Of a stretch of DNA of 64,000 nt, positions 41,559-50,101 are shown one piece after another. The notes under the pieces are model-generated. The model was not told where the DNA came from, made no database searches, and worked only from the letters and a program-made list of their open reading frames with translations. Source of the stretch: Olleya marilimosa CAM030 (lineage in GTDB: Bacteria; Bacteroidota; Bacteroidia; Flavobacteriales; Flavobacteriaceae); contig NZ_JADR01000007.1 in NCBI RefSeq assembly GCF_000518485.1, forward strand, positions 124,001 to 188,000, read 5' to 3'. The stretch's first letter is position 1, and each line of letters starts with the position of its first letter. The position numbers and the translations under genes were made by a program.

Positions 41559-44500
41559 TTAAAAATTTAAACTTGCTTTTAATCCAAAACTGCGTGATGT
41601 GGCATAACTCATGTCTTCCACACCACTAACAAAACCGTTACCTTGTACTGCTAATTGTTCTGGATCAAAGTGTGGGTTTTCAGTAATAACAAATAGGTTT
41701 TTACCAATTAAAGACACTGCAATGTCTCCACCTTCTTTTAAGCCTAAAAAGCCTTCTTTTAATTTAAAATTATAGCCAACAGAAAATTGTCTTAGTTTTA
41801 AGTAAGACGCGTCGTAGACGTTATTTTCTTCGTGGTTTCTGTCGTAAAACTGTCTGTAATAACTTTCAGCTGTAATAGCTACAGTGTTTGGTGTTCCAGA
41901 TTGTGTGACACCTTCTGCAATAATACCATCTTCTGGTCTGTATTCTGTTTCTGCTAATTGTCCTCCAACATTACCCAAAGCGCTTGTTCTAGATACAATT
42001 TCACCACCTTGTCTCCAATCAAACAAAAAGCTAGCAGACCAGTTTTTATAGTTAAAATCGTTGCTCCAACCTAAAGTGAAATCTGGATTATAGTTTCCTA
42101 ATTTTTGTAGGTTGTTATCTGCAATGTAGTTTCCGTTGTCATCAATTATAAATTGACCATTTTCATTTTTTAAATATCCAGTACCATAAATGTCTCCAAT
42201 CTGTCCACCTTCTTCAACTTGAAACCAAACCGTTTGATTGGCACTATCGTAAATTCGGCTATAAGCCAAAGTTAAACGACCGTCTGCTTGCGGTAACTCT
42301 TCAATAGTTGCTTTGTTTTTAGCAAAATTGAAGGTTGTATTCCATTTAAAATTAGACGTTTTAATAGGAGTGAAGCCAGCGATAATTTCGACACCAGTCG
42401 ATTTTACTTTTCCACCATTAACGACTTGTTGATCATAACCTGACGATATTGGTATTGGTAAAGAAATTATTTGATCTTTAGTTATGGCATTATAATAGGT
42501 AAAGTCAAAACGAATACGATCTTTTAAGAAACGTAAATCTGCACCAAATTCGTAATTAGTTGTGCTTTCTGGTTTTAATTCAGAATTAGGAATAAAATCC
42601 TGATTACTAAAAGTAGGTTGACTATTAAAAGGTGTTTGCGATACAAAAGCTCCGGAAGTTTGATACGGATTAGTATCGTTACCAACCTGTGCCACACTGG
42701 CTCTTAGTTTTGCAAAAGATACAGCTTCAGGAAGCTCTGTAACATTAGATAAAATAAAACTGGCTGAAGCCGAAGGATAGAAAAAAGAAGTACCATCCAC
42801 CGAAAAAGGTGTTGCTAAAGCACTAGACCAATCATTCCGACCAGTAATGTCTAAAAATAGAAAATCTTTATAGCCTAATTTTGCAACTCCATAAAAGGAA
42901 TTGATACGTTTTTTAGATTCAAATTGAAACACTTCAATAGGTGATGCAGCATTATTTAAATTAAAAATTCCAGGTTGTGCCAAACTAACCGTTTGTGATT
43001 GCTTGGTTGATGCTGTTTGGTTTAATCGGTTTCCACCAATAGATACATCTAGTTTAAAATCGCCAAACGAATTATTGTAGTTTAATAGAAAATCGGTGTT
43101 AACTTCTCTGTAAAACACATCGTGTTCTGCGTAAGCACCATTTTGAAAACGATTACTAGAATACGCACGTTTTAGTATTCTTTTTTCAGACGAATAATCC
43201 ATTCCTGTTCTAACCTGAAGATTTAAATGGTCTGTAAATTTATGTGTTATAGCTATGTTTCCGAAGACACGATCACGATTAAAACTATTTGTGTTTTCGT
43301 ATAAAATAAAATAAGGATTATCAAAAAACGTGTAGTTAAAACTATATTGTTGTACACCTTCTAAACCTGGTTGCCAATAGTTTTTTAAGCTATTAATATC
43401 AAGGCTTCGTGGTCCCCAAGCTACCAAGCTGTAATTTACATTTTCGCTACCATAACCGTTAGATGGTCTGTTATCACTTGTAGAATTTGTGTAAGATAAT
43501 GAAGTTGAAATAGTCGTTTTTTCTGTGGGCTCAAAATTTAGTTTTGTAGCAACCGTTTGTCGGTCTAAATTCACACCAGGAATAATAGATTCGCTTCTTA
43601 AATCGGTAAACGATAATCTATAATCACCAGTATCAAAACCATTAGAAATAGCTATATTGTTTATTGTAGTAATTCCTGTTTGATAAAAATCTTTTAAGTT
43701 ATCTGGATTAGACTGAAATAAGGTTGGTGTAATAGCGTCACCAGAATATAAGGCAGTATCTCCACCACGTACAATAGTTCCGTTTGCTAATGTCACAGGA
43801 CTATTAAATTGCGGAAGGTAAATGCCAGCATCCAATTGTGGTCCCCAAGAATAGGTAATGTTATCATTAATTCCGCCACCAAGACCATCAACGTATTCAA
43901 ATTGTCCAGAATTACCTTGACCGTAACTATTCTGAAATTCTGGTAGTCTAAAGGCATTGTCAACAAATAACGACGTGTTAATACTAATCCCTAAGCCTTT
44001 TGTTTTTTTACCATCTTTGGTTTTAATAACAATCACTCCGTTGGATGCACGCGTACCATACAAAGCAGCAGCACTTGGACCTTTTAAAACAGAAACTTCT
44101 TCTATATCGTCTGCATTAACTTCCATAGCTCCATTTCCAAAATCTATTTCCTGAAAACCAGCAGCAGCTTCGTTTGTAAAGTTAAAAACAGTATTGTTGT
44201 TAATTGGGACACCATCCACAATAAACAAAGGATTGTTGTTAGAAAAAGAGGCTTCACCACGAATCGTAATTTTTGAAGACGATCCAACACCTGTCGCACC
44301 TTGAGATACTGTTACACCTGCAAGTTTACCGGCCAAATTATCAATAAAGTTAACTGTTTTAACTTCGGTTAAACTTTCACTTTTTAAGGATTGTACTACA
44401 TATCCTAGCTCTTTAGTGTCGCGTTCAAGACCCAAAGCTGTAATAACCACTTCGTCTAAATTTGAGGTGTCCTCTTCCAAAACAACATTAATAACCGATT

Positions 44501-44750
44501 GATTATTAATTGCGATTTGTTGTGTTTTGTACCCAATAAATGAGAATGTTAAGTGTTCCGTTTCGTTAGAAATTATAATAGAATAGTCACCAAACCCATT
44601 GGTTATTGTTCCATTATTTTGGTCTGCCAAAATATTAACATACGCTAAAGTTTGACCATCTTGGGCACTTGTTACAGTACCAGTAATTGTAGTTTGTGCA
44701 ACGCTAAATGTACAAACAAGAAGCAAAGCACATAGGTAAATGTGTTTCAT
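41559..44750 (-). CDS. SusC/RagA-like TonB-dependent transporter
   Basis: A 1063-residue protein with a signal peptide (KHIYLCALLLVCTFSVAQ). A carboxypeptidase-like CarbopepD_reg domain follows (ITGTVTSAQDGQTLAYVNILADQNNGTITNGFGDYSI), then the plug with the SusC signature (LDEVVITALGLERDTKELGYVVQSL; NLAGKLAGVTVSQG; IRGEASFSNNNPLFIVDGVPI; EVSVLKGPSAAALYGTRASNGVI) and a barrel ending in YATSRSFGLKASLNF. It uses TonB energy to import a ligand with the adjacent SusD protein. It lies between arsenosugar genes in the same orientation, 44 bp after the second DUF2064 gene. Confidence 0.92.
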   Translation of the reverse strand: MKHIYLCALLLVCTFSVAQTTITGTVTSAQDGQTLAYVNILADQNNGTITNGFGDYSIIISNETEHLTFSFIGYKTQQIAINNQSVINVVLEEDTSNLDEVVITALGLERDTKELGYVVQSLKSESLTEVKTVNFIDNLAGKLAGVTVSQGATGVGSSSKITIRGEASFSNNNPLFIVDGVPINNNTVFNFTNEAAAGFQEIDFGNGAMEVNADDIEEVSVLKGPSAAALYGTRASNGVIVIKTKDGKKTKGLGISINTSLFVDNAFRLPEFQNSYGQGNSGQFEYVDGLGGGINDNITYSWGPQLDAGIYLPQFNSPVTLANGTIVRGGDTALYSGDAITPTLFQSNPDNLKDFYQTGITTINNIAISNGFDTGDYRLSFTDLRSESIIPGVNLDRQTVATKLNFEPTEKTTISTSLSYTNSTSDNRPSNGYGSENVNYSLVAWGPRSLDINSLKNYWQPGLEGVQQYSFNYTFFDNPYFILYENTNSFNRDRVFGNIAITHKFTDHLNLQVRTGMDYSSEKRILKRAYSSNRFQNGAYAEHDVFYREVNTDFLLNYNNSFGDFKLDVSIGGNRLNQTASTKQSQTVSLAQPGIFNLNNAASPIEVFQFESKKRINSFYGVAKLGYKDFLFLDITGRNDWSSALATPFSVDGTSFFYPSASASFILSNVTELPEAVSFAKLRASVAQVGNDTNPYQTSGAFVSQTPFNSQPTFSNQDFIPNSELKPESTTNYEFGADLRFLKDRIRFDFTYYNAITKDQIISLPIPISSGYDQQVVNGGKVKSTGVEIIAGFTPIKTSNFKWNTTFNFAKNKATIEELPQADGRLTLAYSRIYDSANQTVWFQVEEGGQIGDIYGTGYLKNENGQFIIDDNGNYIADNNLQKLGNYNPDFTLGWSNDFNYKNWSASFLFDWRQGGEIVSRTSALGNVGGQLAETEYRPEDGIIAEGVTQSGTPNTVAITAESYYRQFYDRNHEENNVYDASYLKLRQFSVGYNFKLKEGFLGLKEGGDIAVSLIGKNLFVITENPHFDPEQLAVQGNGFVSGVEDMSYATSRSFGLKASLNF

Positions 44751-44794
44751 TAAATAATAAAGATTAGTTTCAGTGATTTTTTGGCTAAAAGCCT

Positions 44795-45481
44795 TTAGTT
44801 TTTAACGGAAACTAATGTAGGAGATCCTTTATTAAAAGGTAATTGTTGAGGTAATAATAGGTTTTGTAATGCTATGTGTTTAAGTATCGCTTTCGCTGAA
44901 AAACATAGCTGTAGTATTATTGATTTTAGTGCTTTTGAAACCGTTTTATAACTATTTAATATAGCTTTTAAGTCTTTAACCGAATCGATGTCGTCTAAGG
45001 TTTCTAGAGTACTAAAAGTGATTTTAGTAGTAGATAAGTATTGTAAGGTTGAGTTTTTTAAAGCTGAAGTTTGCCAAGGTAAATTTTTAAATTGCTTAGC
45101 ATTAAACAGGTTTTTGGTTAAACCCATTAAATAAAAACCACCATCTTTTGATGGTCCAAAAACCAACTGATTGTTGTTAAGTTTTTGGTAAGCATCATTT
45201 ATATGTTTTGTTTTTAAGTGTGGTGTGTCGTTTCCAATGGAAATAACGTTAGTAAAACCTTTATCAAAAACCAATTGAATAGCATTTGTAAAACGATCAC
45301 CAAAGTTTAAGCCTTGTTGCTGTGCTTCGGTAAAATGAAAAAATGGTAATCCTGTTTTTTTAACTTTTCTAATCGTATCGTTTGTTAGAGTTTCAAACAA
45401 CTGACTATCCGAAAAAGATTTGCGTTTAGCGTCCTCTTTAGCAGAATTAGAAAAAATTAAAATGGCAGTTTTAGTTTTCAT
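44795..45481 (-). CDS. DUF2064 family protein, second copy
   Basis: A 228-residue protein. It shares SIGNDTPHLKTKHINDAY (in place of GSD), LVFGPSKDGGFYLMGL and LDDIDSVKDL with the DUF2064/TIGR04282 family, and the start KTAILIFSNSAKEDAKRK resembles the family N-terminus in a more divergent form. The last 40 residues, from about 185, are not family-like. It lies 39 bp after arsS. It might be a second arsenoribose transferase of different specificity. A repeat of the CGCTTTCGCGGAAA family encodes its FSAKAI segment. Confidence 0.7.
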   Translation of the reverse strand: MKTKTAILIFSNSAKEDAKRKSFSDSQLFETLTNDTIRKVKKTGLPFFHFTEAQQQGLNFGDRFTNAIQLVFDKGFTNVISIGNDTPHLKTKHINDAYQKLNNNQLVFGPSKDGGFYLMGLTKNLFNAKQFKNLPWQTSALKNSTLQYLSTTKITFSTLETLDDIDSVKDLKAILNSYKTVSKALKSIILQLCFSAKAILKHIALQNLLLPQQLPFNKGSPTLVSVKN

Positions 45482-45520
45482 TTACAGATTTCCGCGACAG
45501 CGAAAAAAGTTAGTTTTATA

Positions 45521-46576
45521 TTATGCAACAACACCTTGACAGCTGCTTCCTGCGCCTGCAGTGCAACCATAACAATGTTGAGAAATTACTATGTTTCTAC
45601 CTTCAAGTAATTCGGTTTTATAGTCTGATATATGTTTAGATTTACTGTTTACAGGTAATTCTAGCATTTGGTTAAAATCGCAATCAAATAAATAACCATC
45701 CCAACTTACAGACAATGTATTGGTGCACATGACGTTGGCAACTGCAGCAGGATTATAAGCCTCTACTAATGAGTACATGTAGTCTTCGTAGTTTTCTGAA
45801 GCTATTAAAAAGTCCAAAAATCTAGCAATTGGTAGATTAGTAATCGCAAATAAGTTATGAAACTGAATGCTGAAATCTTCCATCAATGCTTTTTTGAAAT
45901 CTTTTTCCATAGCAGATTGGTCTCCTGGTAAAAAGGCACCTGAAGGATTGTAAACTAAGTTCAGTTTTAAATCGCTTCCTGGCATACCATAACCAACAGC
46001 ATTTAATTCCTGCAAGGCTTTAATAGACATGTCAAATACACCTTCACCACGTTGTTTATCTGTTTTACCACGAGTCCAGTGTGGCATTGAGCTTACAACA
46101 TGAATGTTGTGTTTTTTGAAAAACTGCGGTAAATCGTAATATTTTTTGTTAGCACGAATAATGGTTAAGTTAGAACGCACGATAAAGTCTTTAATTCCAA
46201 TTTTTGAAGCTTCTTCTACAAACCATCTAAAATTTGGGTTCATTTCTGGAGCACCTCCTGTTAAATCTAAAGTATGTGCGCCTGTAGTTTTAATAACATC
46301 CAAGATTTGTTGCATCGTCTCTTGGGTCATAATTTCCTTTCGGTCAGGACCTGCATCTACGTGACAATGCTCACACACTTGATTACACATGTATCCAACG
46401 TTAATTTGTAGTATTTCTAATGTTTTCGCTTTAAGCGGAAATTGACTAGTTTCAGAAATTTTGTTTTTAAAAGTCGGTAATTCGCCATCAGCAAAGATTC
46501 CGCCAGATAAGATTTCTAGTTGTTTATTGCTTTTTGCTAAATCGCTACCTAACTTTTTAAGGGATTTTGTTGCCAT
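45521..46576 (-). CDS. arsS: Radical SAM protein of arsenosugar biosynthesis
   Basis: A 351-residue protein. The radical SAM cluster motif CNQVCEHC (Cys64, Cys68, Cys71) lies in ILQINVGYMCNQVCEHCHVDAGPDRKE, followed by LDLTGGAPEMNPNFRWFV and NLVYNPSGAFLPG. The C-terminal CTNTLSVSWDGYLFDCDFNQML and CYGCTAGAGSSCQG carry auxiliary cluster/substrate cysteines. In many relatives one C-terminal Cys is selenocysteine; here the frame has Cys and no in-frame TGA. By family it adds 5'-deoxyadenosyl to a dimethylated arsenical. It is preceded by the AhpD-like gene (56-bp gap) and followed by the divergent DUF2064 gene. Confidence 0.92.
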   Translation of the reverse strand: MATKSLKKLGSDLAKSNKQLEILSGGIFADGELPTFKNKISETSQFPLKAKTLEILQINVGYMCNQVCEHCHVDAGPDRKEIMTQETMQQILDVIKTTGAHTLDLTGGAPEMNPNFRWFVEEASKIGIKDFIVRSNLTIIRANKKYYDLPQFFKKHNIHVVSSMPHWTRGKTDKQRGEGVFDMSIKALQELNAVGYGMPGSDLKLNLVYNPSGAFLPGDQSAMEKDFKKALMEDFSIQFHNLFAITNLPIARFLDFLIASENYEDYMYSLVEAYNPAAVANVMCTNTLSVSWDGYLFDCDFNQMLELPVNSKSKHISDYKTELLEGRNIVISQHCYGCTAGAGSSCQGVVA

Positions 46577-46632
46577 TAATCAATTTGTCTTGTTTGTAAT
46601 TCTTACGTAAGTAAACTTATTTTGGTTTTATA

Positions 46633-46968
46633 TTAACCGTCTAATTTGTTTACTTTATTCATCATTTGCACACCATGTACCAATGTTGCACCACTTTTTA
46701 TGGCAGCACCAACGTGTATGGCTTCCATCATTTCTTCTTTTGTAACGCCACGTTGTAAACCGTCTTTAGTATAGGCGTCTATGCAATATGGACATTGCTC
46801 TGTGTGTGCAACTGCTAATGCTATTAGTGATTTTTCGCGAGCTGTTAACGCACCTTCTTCAAATACTTTTCCGTAATAGTCAAAAAACTTGTTACCAAGT
46901 TCTTCATTCCATTCTGTAATTTTTCCGAATTTTCTTAGGTCTGCTGGATCGTAATATGTTTTTGCCAT
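46633..46968 (-). CDS. Arsenosugar-associated AhpD/carboxymuconolactone decarboxylase-like protein
   Basis: A 111-residue protein of the AhpD-like superfamily: EKSLIALAVAHTEQCPYCIDAY has the CxxC redox pair (Cys59, Cys62) with the neighbouring His55 and Glu57 as in AhpD; AIHVGAAIKSGATLVHGV completes the fold. NCBI-type annotation names this group the arsenosugar biosynthesis-associated peroxidase-like protein. It is the promoter-proximal gene of the leftward run, with a -7 element at 47031-47038. It may cycle arsenic or thiols by its redox cysteines. Confidence 0.88.
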   Translation of the reverse strand: MAKTYYDPADLRKFGKITEWNEELGNKFFDYYGKVFEEGALTAREKSLIALAVAHTEQCPYCIDAYTKDGLQRGVTKEEMMEAIHVGAAIKSGATLVHGVQMMNKVNKLDG

Positions 46969-47030
46969 TATGATTTTTTTTAAAGATATAAATCTAAAAC
47001 CGTTTTGTCGTAAAGTTTTAGTAGTACTAA

Positions 47031-47038
47031 CAAAAGTA
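47031..47038 (-). promoter_or_regulatory. -7 promoter element (TACTTTTG) of the arsenosugar run
   Basis: On the minus strand TACTTTTG matches TAnnTTTG, 63 nt before the ATG at 46968. No clear -33 element and no ArsR-type operator was recognised. Confidence 0.5.
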
Positions 47039-47055
47039 CCTAAATTTATAACAAA

Positions 47056-47952
47056 TTAATAGGTGGTAGGTTTTGGTAAAGTGTATTTTTTGGTTTGAAT
47101 AACCTCATCTTCTAGGACTGTTTTATTTAAAAAATAGAATATAGCATCTAAATCTTCAGGATGCACATTTGCAGCATCGTGAGTCCCGTTTTTAACAATG
47201 TTTAAAAAGTAAGACGCTTCTAAAGTGTCTAGTTTTTCTGTGATGGTTTTAGAACCATGTAACATCATATAACCTGGTTTTTCAGGTTGGCAATATTGGT
47301 GTGGAGCACTACCATAAGGTATAGCACGATCCTCTGTGCCATGTGTAAGTGCTATGGGTATTGCATTGTCAATAGTTAATGAGTCTATGTCTAAAAAGGC
47401 GCCAGAAAACCCAATAACACCTGCAAAAGTAATGTCTTTATACGCGGTTAAATCAGGTATAAAAAAACGTCTCATAAAGGCAACGTGTAATGCAGTTTCT
47501 GCACCAGCACTACTTCCTGCTGCTATTATTTTTGAAGTGTCAACTTGTAACATCGTACTGTTTTGATAGACAAAATTAGTTGCGTCCAAAAAATCTATTG
47601 CAGCTTGGTTAAGGGTGAACAATTTGTTCTCTTTACTACAATCACATCCAAATCCAGTTTTAGTTCCTTTTCTTAATAATCTATAGGATATTGAAACACC
47701 AATGTAACCATTTTTGTTTGCAGCATTAACAATGTTGATCTCGTCAATACCATTACGTCCACCTCCCGAAAAACCGCCACCATGCATCCAAATAACAACA
47801 GGTAAACTATCTGTTGGTTTAATGTTTTCTGGTGTGTAAACATCTAATTTAAGGGTGTCTAATCCTTTTGTTGCGTATGTAAAAGTTTTCATGTTTTGAG
47901 CTGGACTTATAAAATAGGTTAATACAAGAACTAGTATATAAAGGTGTTTCAT
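47056..47952 (-). CDS. Secreted alpha/beta hydrolase (carboxylesterase-like)
   Basis: A 298-residue protein with a signal peptide (KHLYILVLVLTYFISPAQ). The hydrolase core has the oxyanion motif VVIWMHGGGFSGGGR, a nucleophile elbow IIAAGSSAGAETALHVAF (GxSxG, Ser within SAG), an Asp region ALTHGTEDRAIPY and the catalytic His near KNGTHDAAN. The HGGG and GSSAG combination is that of hormone-sensitive lipase/carboxylesterase-like enzymes. It also has a GFGCDCSKE cysteine segment. Its stop lies 88 bp before the arsenosugar run, so coordinate expression is possible but not shown. Confidence 0.82.
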   Translation of the reverse strand: MKHLYILVLVLTYFISPAQNMKTFTYATKGLDTLKLDVYTPENIKPTDSLPVVIWMHGGGFSGGGRNGIDEINIVNAANKNGYIGVSISYRLLRKGTKTGFGCDCSKENKLFTLNQAAIDFLDATNFVYQNSTMLQVDTSKIIAAGSSAGAETALHVAFMRRFFIPDLTAYKDITFAGVIGFSGAFLDIDSLTIDNAIPIALTHGTEDRAIPYGSAPHQYCQPEKPGYMMLHGSKTITEKLDTLEASYFLNIVKNGTHDAANVHPEDLDAIFYFLNKTVLEDEVIQTKKYTLPKPTTY

Positions 47953-48033
47953 AAAATGTATTAAATTCTAAATTTAGTCAAATAACAGATTTTTATGTTA
48001 ATTATTTTAATTTAGCAATAAATATATTTTTCT

Positions 48034-49275
48034 ATGGATTATTTTGTGATTGCATCAATTTTAGTGCTTATTTCTGCCATTTTTGGGTATATAAACGTTC
48101 GATTTTTAAAAATGCCTAATACCATAGGGTTAATGTTAATTACCATTGTATTTACTTTAGGTGTTTTTGCGCTAAGTTATTTTGACGATACCCTATTAAA
48201 TGCAGAAAAATTTATAATTAAACAAATAGATTTTAAAAGCATTTTATTAGACGTAATGCTAAGTTTTTTACTGTTTGCAGGTGCTTTGCATACTAATTTT
48301 GAGCAACTTAAAGTACAACGTTGGCCAGTGTTTGCGTTTGCGACTTTTGGTGTCTTAATCTCGACATTTTTAGTTGGAGGTGCTATGTTTGTTGCACTAC
48401 CAATTATAGGTTTACATATAGATTTTATATACTGTTTATTGTTTGGTGCATTAATTTCGCCAACAGATCCTATAGCTGTTTTAGGGATACTTAAAAAAGC
48501 AGGTGTGCCTAAAAAATTAGAAACCAAAATTGTTGGAGAATCCCTGTTTAACGATGGAGTTGGTGTTGTTATATTTTTAACCATTTTTAAAATTGCCGAT
48601 TTGGGTATTGACAACGTTAGTGCTTTAGAGGTTGTGGAGCTGTTTGGTGTTGAGGTACTTGGAGGGATTGCATTGGGTTTGATTTTGGGTTGGATTACGT
48701 ATAGATTAATGAAGTCTATTGACGATTATGATATTGAAGTTATTATAACCTTAGCTGCTGTAATGGGAGGAACTGTTTTGGCACAAAAGCTACATATATC
48801 AGCACCTTTGGCAATGGTAACTGCTGGTTTGGTAGTTGGAAATGATACCGTTAGAGATAGTGCTATGTCAAAAACAACTGAAACTTATGTCGATAAGTTT
48901 TGGGAGTTGTTGGATATTCTTTTAAATACCATTCTGTTTGTTTTAATAGGAATGGAGATGCTAGTGCTAACCTTTAAATTTGAGTATTTAACTGCTGGTT
49001 TATTAGCCATTCCTTTAGTTTTGGTGTGTAGATACATTTCGTTATTGGTACCAATAAAATTCTTTGAAAACAAGTTAGATTTTGTTCCAAAAACTAACCT
49101 AATTATGACTTGGGGTGGACTACGTGGCGGAATATCTATAGCGTTGGCATTAGGCCTTACAGAAGTTATGGAGCGTGATTTAATTTTGGTAATTACTTAT
49201 GTTGTGGTTGTCTTTTCTATATTAATACAAGGAATGACCGTTGGTAAATTGGTTAAAAAACTAGAAATTAAATAG
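48034..49275 (+). CDS. CPA1 family Na+/H+ (cation:proton) antiporter
   Basis: A 413-residue protein with about twelve hydrophobic segments. CPA1/NhaP features include LLDVMLSFLLFAGALHTNFEQL, ALISPTDPIAVLGILKKAGVPKKLETKIVGESLFNDGVGVV (the SPTDP and GES-NDG ion-site motifs) and LIMTWGGLRGGISIALAL. It exchanges sodium or potassium for protons across the inner membrane. It lies 5 bp upstream of the XdhC gene, and the purine-catabolism genes follow. Confidence 0.88.
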   Translation: MDYFVIASILVLISAIFGYINVRFLKMPNTIGLMLITIVFTLGVFALSYFDDTLLNAEKFIIKQIDFKSILLDVMLSFLLFAGALHTNFEQLKVQRWPVFAFATFGVLISTFLVGGAMFVALPIIGLHIDFIYCLLFGALISPTDPIAVLGILKKAGVPKKLETKIVGESLFNDGVGVVIFLTIFKIADLGIDNVSALEVVELFGVEVLGGIALGLILGWITYRLMKSIDDYDIEVIITLAAVMGGTVLAQKLHISAPLAMVTAGLVVGNDTVRDSAMSKTTETYVDKFWELLDILLNTILFVLIGMEMLVLTFKFEYLTAGLLAIPLVLVCRYISLLVPIKFFENKLDFVPKTNLIMTWGGLRGGISIALALGLTEVMERDLILVITYVVVVFSILIQGMTVGKLVKKLEIK

Positions 49276-49280
49276 GCTTT

Positions 49281-50060
49281 ATGCAAAACTGGATTAGTCT
49301 ATTATCTGATTTTAAGGCAAAACAACAACCCATTGCTTTTATTACTGTTTCTAAATGTCTGGGTTCAACACCTTGCGTTGTTGGTTCTAGAATGATAGTG
49401 ACTAAAGACAAACAGATTTACGGAACTATAGGAGGAGGGAAGCTAGAGTTTAAAGCTATTGACGAAGCAATAATTGCTATTAATGACAACAGGATTATAG
49501 AATCCAGTTACACCTTAGGACCTGAATTTGAGCAATGTTGTGGAGGTAAAGTCGAATTTATTATAGAGCCTATGAATCAATCGCCAGAGTTATTTTTATT
49601 CGGAGCAGGACATATCGGAGTAGAAATTTGCAAACTTTTAGTAGACACGCCTTTTAAAGTTAATCTTATAGATTCTCGAGACGACTGGTTTTCTAATCTA
49701 GAGTTAGATGCTAGTATTGCAACACATCAAACTACCGAAACCGACTTTAAAACCTTTAAAGAGGCTGTGAAATGGGGGAACAATTGCTACGTTTTAGTGT
49801 TAACACATAATCATGCAATTGACTTTGATATTATAGTAATGGCCTTACAAAATCAAACTAAGTTTTTAGGGTTGATTGGCAGTAAAACCAAAAAGGTAAG
49901 ATTTAATAACATGCTTATTAAAGATATGAATATTCCTGAAGGTATGACTAATGTAGTTTGTCCTATTGGTTTAGATATTGGAGGTGATACACCAAAAGAA
50001 ATAGCTATAAGCGTTGTTGCACAATTATTACAAGTACATTATAAATCTATACTTAAATAG
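49281..50060 (+). CDS. xdhC: XdhC family molybdenum-enzyme maturation protein
   Basis: A 259-residue protein. N-terminal XdhC/CoxI domain: PIAFITVSKCLGSTPCVVGSRMIVT, YGTIGGGKLEFKAIDEAI and GPEFEQCCGGKVEFIIE. The C-terminal Rossmann domain: LFLFGAGHIGVEICKLL, DSRDDWF, CYVLVLTHNHAIDFDI, FLGLIGSKTKKVRF and CPIGLDIGGDTPKEIAISVVAQLL. XdhC binds molybdenum cofactor and directs its sulfuration and insertion into xanthine dehydrogenase. The enzyme subunits lie 2 kb further on, convergent. Confidence 0.9.
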   Translation: MQNWISLLSDFKAKQQPIAFITVSKCLGSTPCVVGSRMIVTKDKQIYGTIGGGKLEFKAIDEAIIAINDNRIIESSYTLGPEFEQCCGGKVEFIIEPMNQSPELFLFGAGHIGVEICKLLVDTPFKVNLIDSRDDWFSNLELDASIATHQTTETDFKTFKEAVKWGNNCYVLVLTHNHAIDFDIIVMALQNQTKFLGLIGSKTKKVRFNNMLIKDMNIPEGMTNVVCPIGLDIGGDTPKEIAISVVAQLLQVHYKSILK

Positions 50061-50070
50061 TAATAAGAAC

Positions 50071-50097
50071 TGTCATTCTTAGCAAGGCGAAGAATCT
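50071..50097. repeat. Short intergenic repeat (GTCATTCTT...AAGAATC type)
   Basis: ATTCTT (50075-50080) is mirrored by AAGAAT (50090-50095) within TGTCATTCTTAGCAAGGCGA-type sequence, directly before the ATG at 50102. It is a member of the same class as 18133-18157. Confidence 0.45.
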
Positions 50098-50101
50098 TTA
50101 A

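Noticed and set aside
45521-46576. Selenocysteine in ArsS
   Set aside because: The C-terminal positions are ordinary Cys codons and no in-frame TGA or SECIS-like hairpin was seen.
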